Source: Mesorhizobium loti CJ3sym | Lineage (GTDB): Bacteria; Pseudomonadota; Alphaproteobacteria; Rhizobiales; Rhizobiaceae | Assembly (NCBI RefSeq): GCF_000472785.1 | Contig: NZ_AXAL01000001.1 | Span: 245,070 to 309,069, forward strand | Direction: 5' to 3' | Length of the DNA stretch: 64,000 nt | The notes under the pieces: model-generated | What the model was told of the DNA's origin: nothing | Database searches by the model: none | What the model saw: the letters and a program-made list of their open reading frames with translations, nothing else | Position numbers and translations under genes: made by a program | Part shown: positions 56,513 through 64,000 of the stretch, in pieces | Layout of the letters: the number at the start of each line of letters is the position of its first letter | Position numbering within the stretch: the stretch's first letter is position 1

Positions 56513-57787
56513 TCAGGCGCTGACATTGCCCTTCTTTTCCTTCTGTTCGGAGTAGATGTAGAGCGGCCGGGCGCTGCCGGTCACCACTTCCTCGGAAATC
56601 ACCACTTCGCGCACACCTTCGAGGGCGGGCAGTTCGAACATGGTGTCGAGCAGGATCGCTTCCATGATCGAGCGCAGGCCACGGGCGCCGGTCTTGCGCT
56701 CGATGGCGCGCTTGGCGATCGCCGAGAGCGCATTCTCGTGGAAGGTCAGGTCGACATTTTCCATCTCGAACAGCCGCTGATACTGCTTGACCAGCGCGTT
56801 CTTCGGTTCGGTCAGGATCTGGATCAGCGCCGGCTCGTCAAGGTCCTCCAGCGTCGCCAGAACCGGCAGACGGCCGACAAACTCCGGAATGAGGCCGAAT
56901 TTCAGCAGATCCTCGGGCTCGACCAGGCGGAAAACATCACCAGTGCGGCGATCCTCCGGCGAAGCGACGATAGCACCGAAGCCGATCGAGGTTTTCCTGC
57001 CGCGATCCGAGATGATCTTGTCCAGGCCGGCGAAGGCACCGCCGCAGATGAACAGGATGTTGGCGGTGTCGACCTGCAGGAACTCCTGCTGCGGATGCTT
57101 CCTGCCGCCCTGTGGCGGCACGGAGGCGACCGTGCCTTCCATGATCTTCAACAGCGCCTGCTGCACGCCCTCGCCCGACACGTCGCGGGTGATCGAGGGG
57201 TTGTCGGACTTGCGCGAAATCTTGTCGATCTCGTCGATATAGACAATGCCGCGCTGGGCGCGCTCGACATTGTAGTCGGCCGACTGCAACAGCTTCAGGA
57301 TGATGTTCTCGACGTCCTCGCCGACATAACCGGCTTCGGTCAGCGTCGTGGCATCAGCCATGGTGAAGGGCACGTCGATGATGCGGGCCAGCGTCTGCGC
57401 GAGCAGCGTCTTGCCGCAACCGGTCGGGCCGATCAGCAGGATGTTGGACTTGGCCAGCTCGACATCGTTGTTCTTGCCGGCATGCGCGAGCCGCTTGTAA
57501 TGGTTGTGGACCGCCACCGACAGCACGCGCTTGGCGTAAGGCTGACCGATGACATAGTCGTCGAGAACCTTGAGGATCTCCTGCGGTGTCGGCACGCCTT
57601 CGCGCGACTTCACCATCGAGGTCTTGTTCTCCTCGCGGATGATGTCCATGCACAGCTCGACGCATTCATCGCAGATGAAGACCGTCGGGCCAGCAATCAG
57701 CTTGCGCACCTCGTGCTGGCTCTTGCCGCAAAACGAGCAATAAAGCGTGTTCTTGGAATCACCGCTGTTGTTGCCGACCTTGCTCAT
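56513..57787 (-). CDS. clpX: ClpX unfoldase, ATPase subunit of ClpXP
   Basis: ClpX unfolds substrates and feeds them to ClpP. The 424-residue protein has the N-terminal zinc domain ([16 protein letters not shown] and [10 protein letters not shown], four Cys near residues 15-40), Walker [14 protein letters not shown] near residue 121, Walker [10 protein letters not shown] and sensor segments including ALLKIMEGT. The second ATG (57787) has AGGA at better spacing than the first (57793). It is 295 bp downstream of clpP, separated by a hairpin, so it may have its own promoter. Confidence 0.98.
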   Translation of the reverse strand: MSKVGNNSGDSKNTLYCSFCGKSQHEVRKLIAGPTVFICDECVELCMDIIREENKTSMVKSREGVPTPQEILKVLDDYVIGQPYAKRVLSVAVHNHYKRLAHAGKNNDVELAKSNILLIGPTGCGKTLLAQTLARIIDVPFTMADATTLTEAGYVGEDVENIILKLLQSADYNVERAQRGIVYIDEIDKISRKSDNPSITRDVSGEGVQQALLKIMEGTVASVPPQGGRKHPQQEFLQVDTANILFICGGAFAGLDKIISDRGRKTSIGFGAIVASPEDRRTGDVFRLVEPEDLLKFGLIPEFVGRLPVLATLEDLDEPALIQILTEPKNALVKQYQRLFEMENVDLTFHENALSAIAKRAIERKTGARGLRSIMEAILLDTMFELPALEGVREVVISEEVVTGSARPLYIYSEQKEKKGNVSA

Positions 57788-58036
57788 TTTCATGTCCTTT
57801 CATGGCCGCCCGCCGATGGTCTGGCTGAAAGGGCGCATATTCTATCTATCGCGGGAATCCGCCGCCGCCAGTGTCCCGGCTCCCGCAACGTATTCCGTAC
57901 GAAACACAAATCAGAAAACGTGGCAATGATTCGCAGCTACCCTACACAAAGCTAAGCCGTCGAAAATCAACATAGCCTTAACGTAGGCAATCCTAACCGT
58001 CGAGGGAACAGCCAATTGTGGCCGAAATGCCGCAAG

Positions 58037-58053
58037 ACGCGCCAAAAGCGCGT
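58037..58053 (-). terminator. Hairpin downstream of clpP
   Basis: Arms ACGCGC and GCGCGT enclose a five-base loop 30 bases after the clpP stop, with an outer CCGC/GCGG pair. It may attenuate read-through from clpP into clpX. No T-run follows. Confidence 0.45.
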
Positions 58054-58082
58054 GATGCGGCGATCCAACTGCCAAGAAGCCT

Positions 58083-58712
58083 TTATGCCACCGCTCCTTC
58101 GGGGGGCTCGCGCGACGAAATGACCTTGTCGATGAGGCCGAAATCCTTGGCTTCGTCGGCGGTCATGAAATGGTCGCGGTCGAGCGTGCGTTCAATCTCC
58201 TCGTAGGTCTTGCCGGTGTGCTTGACATAGACCTCATTGAGGCGGCGCTTCAGCTTGACGATATCCATGGCGTGGCGCTCGATATCGGAGGCCTGGCCCT
58301 GGAAGCCGCCGGACGGCTGGTGAACCATGATGCGGGCGTTCGGGGTGGCGAAGCGCATGTCCTTGTGGCCGGCGGTCAAAAGCAGCGAGCCCATCGAGGC
58401 AGCCTGGCCGATGCAAAGCGTCGACACCGCCGGCTTGATGAACTGCATGGTGTCGTAGATCGCCATGCCGGAGGTGACGACGCCACCCGGCGAGTTGATG
58501 TAGAGGTTGATTTCTTTCTTCGGGTTCTCGGCCTCAAGGAAAAGCAGCTGCGCGCAGACCAGCGTCGCCATGCCGTCCTCGACCGGACCGGTGATGAAAA
58601 TGATGCGCTCCTTGAGGAGGCGGGAGAAGATGTCGTAGGCCCGCTCGCCGCGATTGGTCTGTTCGACCACCATCGGAACGAGGTTCATGTAGGTTTCGAC
58701 GGGGTTCTTCAT
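58083..58712 (-). CDS. clpP: ClpP serine protease
   Basis: ClpP forms the proteolytic barrel of ClpXP and ClpAP. The 209-residue protein has [16 protein letters not shown] near residue 37, the catalytic Ser in GQAASMGS near residue 106, His in IMVHQPSGG near residue 131 and Asp in LDRDHFM near residue 180. A second clpP-like gene elsewhere in the genome is common in this group. The upstream 339-bp region carries a heat-shock-type promoter. Confidence 0.98.
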   Translation of the reverse strand: MKNPVETYMNLVPMVVEQTNRGERAYDIFSRLLKERIIFITGPVEDGMATLVCAQLLFLEAENPKKEINLYINSPGGVVTSGMAIYDTMQFIKPAVSTLCIGQAASMGSLLLTAGHKDMRFATPNARIMVHQPSGGFQGQASDIERHAMDIVKLKRRLNEVYVKHTGKTYEEIERTLDRDHFMTADEAKDFGLIDKVISSREPPEGAVA

Positions 58713-59051
58713 CAGTTATCTCTTATCTCGCGGTGGGATCCCGGCGCCGGAAATGCCGGCAAATCGGTCAGAATCGGTTCTGGATCGTTATTCCGTAGAT
58801 AGGATGCCGGCTCATCCTTGTGCAAGGCCGACCCGTCCTAGCCATCTGGGTAAGTCGAATCAAGGTTTCCGGGCAAGGATTCGCATTGCCTGACGCCTGC
58901 GCCAGCCTGGAGCGGCCGGTATCGATACGCAACGTAGCAGTTTCTTAACCTCGTCACTTAACGAAATGCGCCGAAACCGCTTTTCTCCCGGACAGCTTAC
59001 CCTACAATTCAACGTTGAACTCGTGCCTACAGTTCAAACAGGGGGAGTGTC
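58713..59051. other. Divergent regulatory region of clpP
   Basis: The 339-bp spacer separates clpP (minus) from a secreted-protein gene (plus). It holds the sigma32-type promoter for clpP at 58794-58826 and a GGGGGAG ribosome site just ahead of the plus-strand gene. No other gene or RNA is supported. Confidence 0.6.
58794..58826 (-). promoter_or_regulatory. Sigma32-type heat-shock promoter of clpP
   Basis: On the minus strand CTTGCA is followed after 17 bases by CCTATCTACG. The alphaproteobacterial RpoH consensus is CTTGAC-N17/18-CYTATNTNNG, so the -10 side matches at every defined base and the -35 at four of six or better. It lies 82 bp ahead of the clpP start. Confidence 0.7.
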
Positions 59052-59642
59052 ATGTTCAGGAGAAGCGCATCCTTCGCCATTGCCGGGCTGACCATGCTCG
59101 GCACGATTTCGCAAACGGCAGCCGGCGGCCGTGCCGTCGAATGCTATGAGCCGGTGCGAACACCTGATGTCTATGACACGGTCTATGAAGACGTGATGGT
59201 AAGCCCGCCCGGCCAGCAGGTCGACTATATCCCACCCATCTACGGTACGCGCGAACGTGTGGTGATGACCGTTCCGGCGCAGGTGACCTACGAGGTCGTG
59301 CCCGCAGTCACCCGCGCCGTCTATCATACGGTCCAGGTCGACGATGGCGGCTATTCCTGGGAATGGCGCGTCATTCATGGCCGCAGGGTGCTGTGCAAGA
59401 CCTGGCACAAGGCGCGCTACGAACGCGTCGCCGAGACCGTGGTGATCCAGCCCGAACGCACGCGGCGGGTGGTCATTCCGGCACAGTACGACCGCATCGC
59501 CGAGGAAGTGCTGGTGCAGCCGGAGCGAAGGCGCATCATCGATGTTCCCGCATCCTATCAGACCATGGCGCGCCGCGTGGTGGTGCGTGAAGGGTCGTCA
59601 GGCTGGCGGCGCGTGCATATTCCGAGGCATTGCCAGGATTAA
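59052..59642 (+). CDS. Secreted repeat-containing protein of unknown function
   Basis: The 196-residue protein has a signal peptide (MFRRSASFAIAGLTMLGTIS, cut near TAAGG). Its C-terminal half contains two near-identical units of about 24 residues, YERVAETVVIQPERTRRVV and YDRIAEEVLVQPERRRIID, each followed by a VPA or IPA box and a tyrosine, plus a decayed third. A more diverged related unit (YDTVYEDVMVSPP) lies near residue 40. GGGGGAG precedes the ATG. This valine-glutamine-proline repeat type occurs in secreted alphaproteobacterial proteins, but I cannot assign a function; a beta-rich periplasmic or surface role is plausible. Confidence 0.75.
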   Translation: MFRRSASFAIAGLTMLGTISQTAAGGRAVECYEPVRTPDVYDTVYEDVMVSPPGQQVDYIPPIYGTRERVVMTVPAQVTYEVVPAVTRAVYHTVQVDDGGYSWEWRVIHGRRVLCKTWHKARYERVAETVVIQPERTRRVVIPAQYDRIAEEVLVQPERRRIIDVPASYQTMARRVVVREGSSGWRRVHIPRHCQD

Positions 59643-59662
59643 TTCAAGGTTCGGGCGAGTCC

Positions 59663-60766
59663 TCAGGCCACCTCCGCCCGCAACCATTGCTTCAGGCCGG
59701 CGACATCCCCGTCGCCGACAGCAGCCGCAACGCGCCTGCCGACCGCCGCGCCGAACTTGTAGCCATGACCGGAGCAGGCCGAGACAATGAGGCATTTTCC
59801 GCGCTCATCGGTGAAAAATTTCTCGTCGTCCGTGAAGGTGTAAGCGCAGGTGACCACTTCAGTCACCTGGTATTCCCCGATGCGGGCGATCGGCGGCGAA
59901 AACAGGTTGCGGATCGCCTCGCCCTCGCCCGCCACCGGGTCGCGGTTCCAGTCGGCGTCGCTGGTCGGTACCCTGTGCAGACCTGACCCGAATTTCATGC
60001 CGGCGCCGCCGGAGGGCGGGATCACGTAGCCGTCGACAGCACCGCCGATATCGAGGACGACCGGCGCAGCTTCCCAGGCCGCCTTGAGGTCTGCAGGCGG
60101 TTCGACATAAGCGAGCGCGGTTCGATACGTCTTCAGTTCGCCGCCCAGTTCCGGAAACAGCTTTAGCACCCAGGCGCCGGCGGCGACGACAATGCGGTCA
60201 GCCTGCATCGTCTCGCCGCTTTCCAGCACGACATGGCCTGCCTCGGCATCGATCTTCGTCACCTTGCTGTGTTCATAGACATTGGCACCGTTAGCGCGCA
60301 GCCATTTTGCCAATCCCGCCGCGATCTTGCGGCAATGCAGGGCGCCGCCTTCGGGCGAAAAATAAGCATAGCGAAACGAACCCGGTTCGAGGAAAGGCCA
60401 ACGCTTGACCGCGGCATCCGGCTCAAGCAATTCGAAGGGAAAATTCCCTTCCTCCAGGCCCTCGCGGTATTCCTCGGCCTCGTCGCCCGGCTCGCGCGAA
60501 ATGCAGACAAATCCACGCGCATCGAGATGGTTCTCGCCGAGATCGGCCCACATCTCGTCCCAGGCCTGATAGGCCTCGGTGATCAGCCGACCATAGCCGG
60601 TTCCCGCGCGGTAGGCGCGGCGGATGATGCGGTGATGGTCGCCCGACGCGGCCAGCGGATTGGGGATCGGCCCTTGCTCGACGATCGAGACGCTGTGGCC
60701 CGCCTTGACCAGCGACCACGCCGTGGAGAGACCGGCAATCCCCGCGCCGACGACAATCACATTCAT
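59663..60766 (-). CDS. DAO-family FAD-dependent oxidoreductase
   Basis: The 367-residue flavoenzyme begins with the dinucleotide-binding motif VVGAGIAGLSTAWSLVKAGH, then a substrate domain and the closing flavin motif CSGHGYKFGAAVGRRVAAAVG near residue 335. ERG-type FAD contacts are seen in VSIVEQG. It belongs to the D-amino-acid oxidase/sarcosine oxidase-like group that oxidises amines; the SGHGYKF motif with its lysine-phenylalanine neighbourhood resembles MSOX-type enzymes, but the covalent-flavin cysteine cannot be assigned safely. It is divergent from the P450 gene, 104 bp away. Confidence 0.87.
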   Translation of the reverse strand: MNVIVVGAGIAGLSTAWSLVKAGHSVSIVEQGPIPNPLAASGDHHRIIRRAYRAGTGYGRLITEAYQAWDEMWADLGENHLDARGFVCISREPGDEAEEYREGLEEGNFPFELLEPDAAVKRWPFLEPGSFRYAYFSPEGGALHCRKIAAGLAKWLRANGANVYEHSKVTKIDAEAGHVVLESGETMQADRIVVAAGAWVLKLFPELGGELKTYRTALAYVEPPADLKAAWEAAPVVLDIGGAVDGYVIPPSGGAGMKFGSGLHRVPTSDADWNRDPVAGEGEAIRNLFSPPIARIGEYQVTEVVTCAYTFTDDEKFFTDERGKCLIVSACSGHGYKFGAAVGRRVAAAVGDGDVAGLKQWLRAEVA

Positions 60767-60870
60767 CCGTTCAGACCTTCCGCAGCCGCACTGGCTGGCT
60801 CAACTCATCGGTTATCGCGCGCCAACATACGGTCTGGAATGAGGCTGGCAAGCCGCGCTATGGGTCTGGC

Positions 60871-62121
60871 ATGACCAAATTGACGCTCCCTTACCTCGCC
60901 CTTGATCCAGTCACCCGCCAGTTGCGGCTCGATCCGCACGAGCCTGCCTTTTTCCTGAACCCGTACGAGGCCTATGCCTTGCTGCACGGCGTATCGAATG
61001 CCTTCCTCTGGGAGGAATTCGGCCACTGGTGCTTTGGCGGCTTCGACGATGTCAACCGGCTGCTACGCGACCGCCGCTTCGGCCGCCAGAATCCAACCGG
61101 CATTCCCGACAGCCGTGGCATCGACAGGGATCGCAGCCATCTCAAGGCATTCGACGGCGTCGAAGCGAACTCGATGCTGGAGCTCGAGCCGCCGGTGCAC
61201 ACGCGACTGAGGACGCTGGTCAACCGGGCCTTCGTCTCGCGCCAGGTCGAACGGCTGCGGCCGCGTGTCGAGGCGCTCGCCAATGAGCTGATCGACCGTT
61301 TTGATCCGACCGGCCCCGTCGACCTTCTGCCCGCCTTCGCGGCACCCTTGCCGATCACCATCATCGCCGAAATGCTTGGCGTGCCGTTGGACATGGGACC
61401 GCAACTGCTCGACTGGTCACATCAAATGGTCGCCATGTACATCCATGGCCGCACGCGCGAGACCGAGGAGACTGCTAATCGCGCGGCACACGAATTTGCC
61501 GATTTCCTGCGCGGTTACGTCACCGAGCGGCGCAAGAATCCCGGCGACGACCTGCTGTCGCTGCTGATCTCGGCGCAGGAGGACGGCCAAAAGCTGTCGG
61601 AGGACGAAATGGTGTCCTCCGCCATCCTGCTGCTCAACGCCGGCCACGAAGCGACCGTGCACCAGACCGGCAATGCAGTGCGCTCGATCCTGGCGCAAGG
61701 CGGTGACCCCAGCCGCTTCTTCACCTCGCCCGAAACAACCGCTGCAACTGTCGAGGAATGCCTGCGCTTCGACGCACCGCTGCATATGTTCTCGCGCTAT
61801 GCCTATCAGGAGATCGAGATCGCTCCAGGCATCGTCGTGCAACCGGGCCAGACGATCGGGCTGCTGCTCGGCATGGCCAATCATGATCCGCGTGCCTTTG
61901 CCGAACCACAGGCCTTCCGGCCGGAGCGTATCGACCAGAAGAACGTGTCTTTTGGTGCCGGCATCCATTTCTGCATCGGTGCACCGCTGGCCCGGCTCGA
62001 ACTGCAGGTGTCGCTGAAGACTTTGTTCGAACGGCACCCGCAACTGCATCTTGCCGAAAGCCCGCGCTTCCGCGACACTTACCACTTCCATGGGCTGGAA
62101 ACGCTCGCTGTCGGCTTTTGA
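60871..62121 (+). CDS. Cytochrome P450
   Basis: The 416-residue soluble bacterial P450 has the I-helix oxygen motif AGHEAT at residues 257-262 (Ala for the first of the usual Thr pair), the ExxR pair E296 and R299 in EECLRFDAP, and the haem loop FGAGIHFCIGAPLAR with ligand Cys368. The N-terminal half carries LEPPVHTRLRTLVNRAF, where the usual DxPEHxRxR is altered. No ferredoxin or reductase gene is adjacent. Substrate unknown. It ends 25 bp before the next secreted-protein gene. Confidence 0.93.
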   Translation: MTKLTLPYLALDPVTRQLRLDPHEPAFFLNPYEAYALLHGVSNAFLWEEFGHWCFGGFDDVNRLLRDRRFGRQNPTGIPDSRGIDRDRSHLKAFDGVEANSMLELEPPVHTRLRTLVNRAFVSRQVERLRPRVEALANELIDRFDPTGPVDLLPAFAAPLPITIIAEMLGVPLDMGPQLLDWSHQMVAMYIHGRTRETEETANRAAHEFADFLRGYVTERRKNPGDDLLSLLISAQEDGQKLSEDEMVSSAILLLNAGHEATVHQTGNAVRSILAQGGDPSRFFTSPETTAATVEECLRFDAPLHMFSRYAYQEIEIAPGIVVQPGQTIGLLLGMANHDPRAFAEPQAFRPERIDQKNVSFGAGIHFCIGAPLARLELQVSLKTLFERHPQLHLAESPRFRDTYHFHGLETLAVGF

Positions 62122-62146
62122 ACGATCGGGGGCCCGGGGCTGCGCG

Positions 62147-63214
62147 ATGAGACTGTTTTGGAGACCGGCGACGGCATTCGCATTGGCGTTGCTATGCGTC
62201 TGCATGGGAGCGGCGCGCGCGCAGCAGCAGCCGGAAAACATCCCGCAGGAAAACAGCGATGCTGTTGCGCGGACCATGGCTGGCAGCCTGCTTGAACGTC
62301 AGACGGGAGCGGCTGTGCCCGCGGACAAATTCTGGGCGTATGAAGTCGACTTCAACCTCGACGGCCTGTCGGAAATCTATGCCTATGTCGCAAATCCCGA
62401 CTGCGATGGCGTGAAATGCGGGCTTTTCCTCTTCGTGCTGGAAGGTGACACCTACCGCGAGGTTCTCGGCGACATCCCGGGCGCCAGACTGGCGGCTCCA
62501 GACAAGGTCAGCCTCGGCACCTTCAAGCGCAACGGCTTTTTCGATCTACAACTCGACCAGAGGGTGCTTGGCTGGACGGGAGATCGCTATGCGGACGCCT
62601 CAACCTTCCCCGCCACTTTGCTTGACGGAACTGTCTTCATGGCGGCCTGCAAAAAGAGCAAATCAAGCGAACAGCCCGAAGAAGGCGAGGCCGAGAAAAC
62701 TGCCGAAGCGTGCCAATGCCAGATCAACCGATTTCAGACGATCGGGTTCTCACAGGCCGAACTTGACCAGTATTCTGCCTCCCTGGGAGAGAGTTTCGAG
62801 TATCCCGGCGGCGGCAAGGACGAAGCCTGGCAAGCCGTCGCCACGAGCGGGAGCGACGTCGCAACCGGTTGCGATGTTGCAAGTGGTAAAAGCCAATGGC
62901 CCTCGGCCTCTCTCAGTCATGGCGACCAGCCGCAGCAGAAACTCAATTTCGACGGCTTTCTCGGAGCTTGCCCGACGCAGGATTTCATCCTGACCAACCA
63001 CAAGACCGGCTCGCCCGATCGGGCGCTCGCGCTTTGCGGCTGTCTTGCCCGCGAAATCCCGACCTATGGCGTCAGCCAGGAAGGGCTCGATCTCCTGGCG
63101 CAATATTATCGAAACGAGCTTTCAGACGCAGATCTCGGAGCCCAGGACGCCGATTTGTTGACGTCACACGACAAGGCGTCGGAGGCCTGCCTCAGCCAGT
63201 TTCCGGCGAAGTAG
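62147..63214 (+). CDS. Secreted cysteine-rich protein of unknown function
   Basis: The 355-residue protein has a signal peptide (ATAFALALLCVCMGAARAQ, cut near the final Ala-Gln) and at least ten cysteines in the mature part. Motif-like spots are NPDCDGVKCGLF, ACQCQINRF and LALCGCLARE. The N-terminal half resembles calcium-binding or VCBS-like proteins only vaguely (DFNLDGLSEIYAY has a D-x-N-x-D-G loop), a single EF-type loop. Disulfide-rich periplasmic protein is the safest description. The ATG at 62147 is used over 62051, which overlaps the P450 gene. Confidence 0.75.
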   Translation: MRLFWRPATAFALALLCVCMGAARAQQQPENIPQENSDAVARTMAGSLLERQTGAAVPADKFWAYEVDFNLDGLSEIYAYVANPDCDGVKCGLFLFVLEGDTYREVLGDIPGARLAAPDKVSLGTFKRNGFFDLQLDQRVLGWTGDRYADASTFPATLLDGTVFMAACKKSKSSEQPEEGEAEKTAEACQCQINRFQTIGFSQAELDQYSASLGESFEYPGGGKDEAWQAVATSGSDVATGCDVASGKSQWPSASLSHGDQPQQKLNFDGFLGACPTQDFILTNHKTGSPDRALALCGCLAREIPTYGVSQEGLDLLAQYYRNELSDADLGAQDADLLTSHDKASEACLSQFPAK

Positions 63215-63240
63215 ATCGCCGTAAAACCTCCGAGAGGCAG

Positions 63241-64000
63241 CTATGCCAATGCCGGGATCGGGCTGGGATCTGTGTTTACGTGTATCGCCAGCGGAAAACG
63301 CAGCGGCACGGCGTCGACCTTCTCCGTGCCGAAAAAGTTCCTGTTGCGAAGATGCGCGAAGGCGCGAGTAGCCTCTGCCTGGATCCTGTCGATGATGCGC
63401 TTGTTTCTGGGGGGCGGCGGAGCGAATTGGATCAAGGTCGAAGGGCCGCCGTTGTCCGCGACGAACTGGGCCTGGGCGCAGAGCGCCGGCATCAGCTGAT
63501 AGGTTGTGTTGCGCGCGGTCGTCATCTCGGTTGGGCTGAAGAGCACGAAATCGACCGTTGCCTTCAGGCGCCTGGTGCCCTTGAGCAGCTTTTGTGCGGC
63601 CTTTTTCGTAAGAATATAGCCGCATGCGCCCATGTGCTGTCCCAACAGCAGCGTTGCGGAGTATCCATTTTTAACGGGAACATGCCGGCCGCCAACCCTC
63701 ACCGGGACAAAGAATGTTTCGAGCTTGACCACGTCCGCGTCTCGCGGAATCCAGCTGTCATCGGCGAGCATGGGTCCGGCGTCATGGCTGAAGACAACAT
63801 CGTCCTCGAACACGGCGCCATACCGGTCGGGGCCATCCGCGATGATTTGCCAGCACAGACGGTGGCTGAGAAAGCAGCAGACTTCTGCCTCGGAGAGCGG
63901 AGGGGCGATGAACGGAGCCCCGGTGACCGCATCTATCCCCGCAACACGTTCGAAAGGAACGCCAATGCGGGAGAACTCTGCCATGACGTCAGCGAGCCGA
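63241..64000 (-). CDS. GT25-family LPS glycosyltransferase, 5' end cut by window edge
   Basis: The frame is open past the right edge: codons for RLADV precede MAEFSRIGVPFERVAGIDA, which is how GT25 proteins read near their start. About 20 N-terminal residues are probably missing. Other family signs are EVCCFLSHRLCWQII near residue 35, AVFEDDVVFS with the EDD metal motif, VKLETFF, and LLLGQHMGACGYILTKKAAQKLL. GT25 enzymes add sugars to LPS core or glycans. The C-terminus stretches to about residue 247 from the internal ATG. Confidence 0.9.
   Translation of the reverse strand, partial: RLADVMAEFSRIGVPFERVAGIDAVTGAPFIAPPLSEAEVCCFLSHRLCWQIIADGPDRYGAVFEDDVVFSHDAGPMLADDSWIPRDADVVKLETFFVPVRVGGRHVPVKNGYSATLLLGQHMGACGYILTKKAAQKLLKGTRRLKATVDFVLFSPTEMTTARNTTYQLMPALCAQAQFVADNGGPSTLIQFAPPPPRNKRIIDRIQAEATRAFAHLRNRNFFGTEKVDAVPLRFPLAIHVNTDPSPIPALA

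Noticed and set aside
56510..57955. 481-residue plus-strand ORF across clpX
   Set aside because: It is antisense to clpX and lacks any family motif.

Overview
The window is high-GC chromosomal DNA of an alphaproteobacterium, most likely Mesorhizobium or a close relative in the Hyphomicrobiales. The evidence is the gene order clpP-clpX-lon-hup, a SUF-only Fe-S locus, an Irr-type iron box, a sigma32-type promoter of the alphaproteobacterial form, many ABC uptake operons, and intergenic palindromic repeats of rhizobial type. No phage, IS element, CRISPR array or conjugation gene was found. Assignments are from reading protein motifs and gene order; no database search was possible.

Layout. 1-3054: recA (cut by the window edge) with two LexA-like boxes, then pseudouridine catabolism genes psuK-psuG. 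3266-4178: a TfoX-domain protein and a Gfa/CENP-V family zinc protein. 4345-11894: the SUF operon on the minus strand (group I cysteine desulfurase, sufB, a small membrane protein, sufC, sufD, sufS, sufT, sufA), with a near-perfect Irr box ahead of it. 12134-15624: an alpha/beta hydrolase, an SDR divergent from its LysR regulator, and a PaiB-like protein. 15632-19244: an envelope glycolipid cluster (GT2, LAB_N protein, ArnT-like GT39, PAP2 phosphatase). 19556-28652: tyrS, a giant AsmA-like protein, Bcp peroxiredoxin, a GNAT/CelD-like protein with a fatty acid hydroxylase, and an M23 peptidase.

28914-36588: an accessory catabolic region. A GlcD-type FAD dehydrogenase, an FCD GntR regulator, a VOC protein and a NitT/TauT-type ABC importer run on the plus strand, convergent with a DoeA-like M24 hydrolase and an M20 deacylase. 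36812-41735: a ROK-regulated sugar ABC importer with an SDR. 41873-43450: a small unknown protein, an M15 peptidase, tRNA-Val and tRNA-Asp. 43665-53135: a second sugar region with ribokinase, FucU mutarotase, an ABC importer, a creatininase-fold hydrolase, a SIS protein and an aldo/keto reductase.

53223-58712: hup, lon, clpX and clpP, with a clear heat-shock-type promoter ahead of clpP. 59052-64000: a repeat-containing secreted protein, a DAO-type flavoenzyme, a cytochrome P450, a cysteine-rich secreted protein and a GT25 glycosyltransferase cut by the right edge.

The most notable points are the DoeA-like/M20 pair beside an importer, the creatininase-SIS-aldose dehydrogenase cluster, the uncharacterised membrane protein inside the suf operon, and several regulatory sites (Irr box, sigma32 promoter, LysR, ROK and LexA-like sites).
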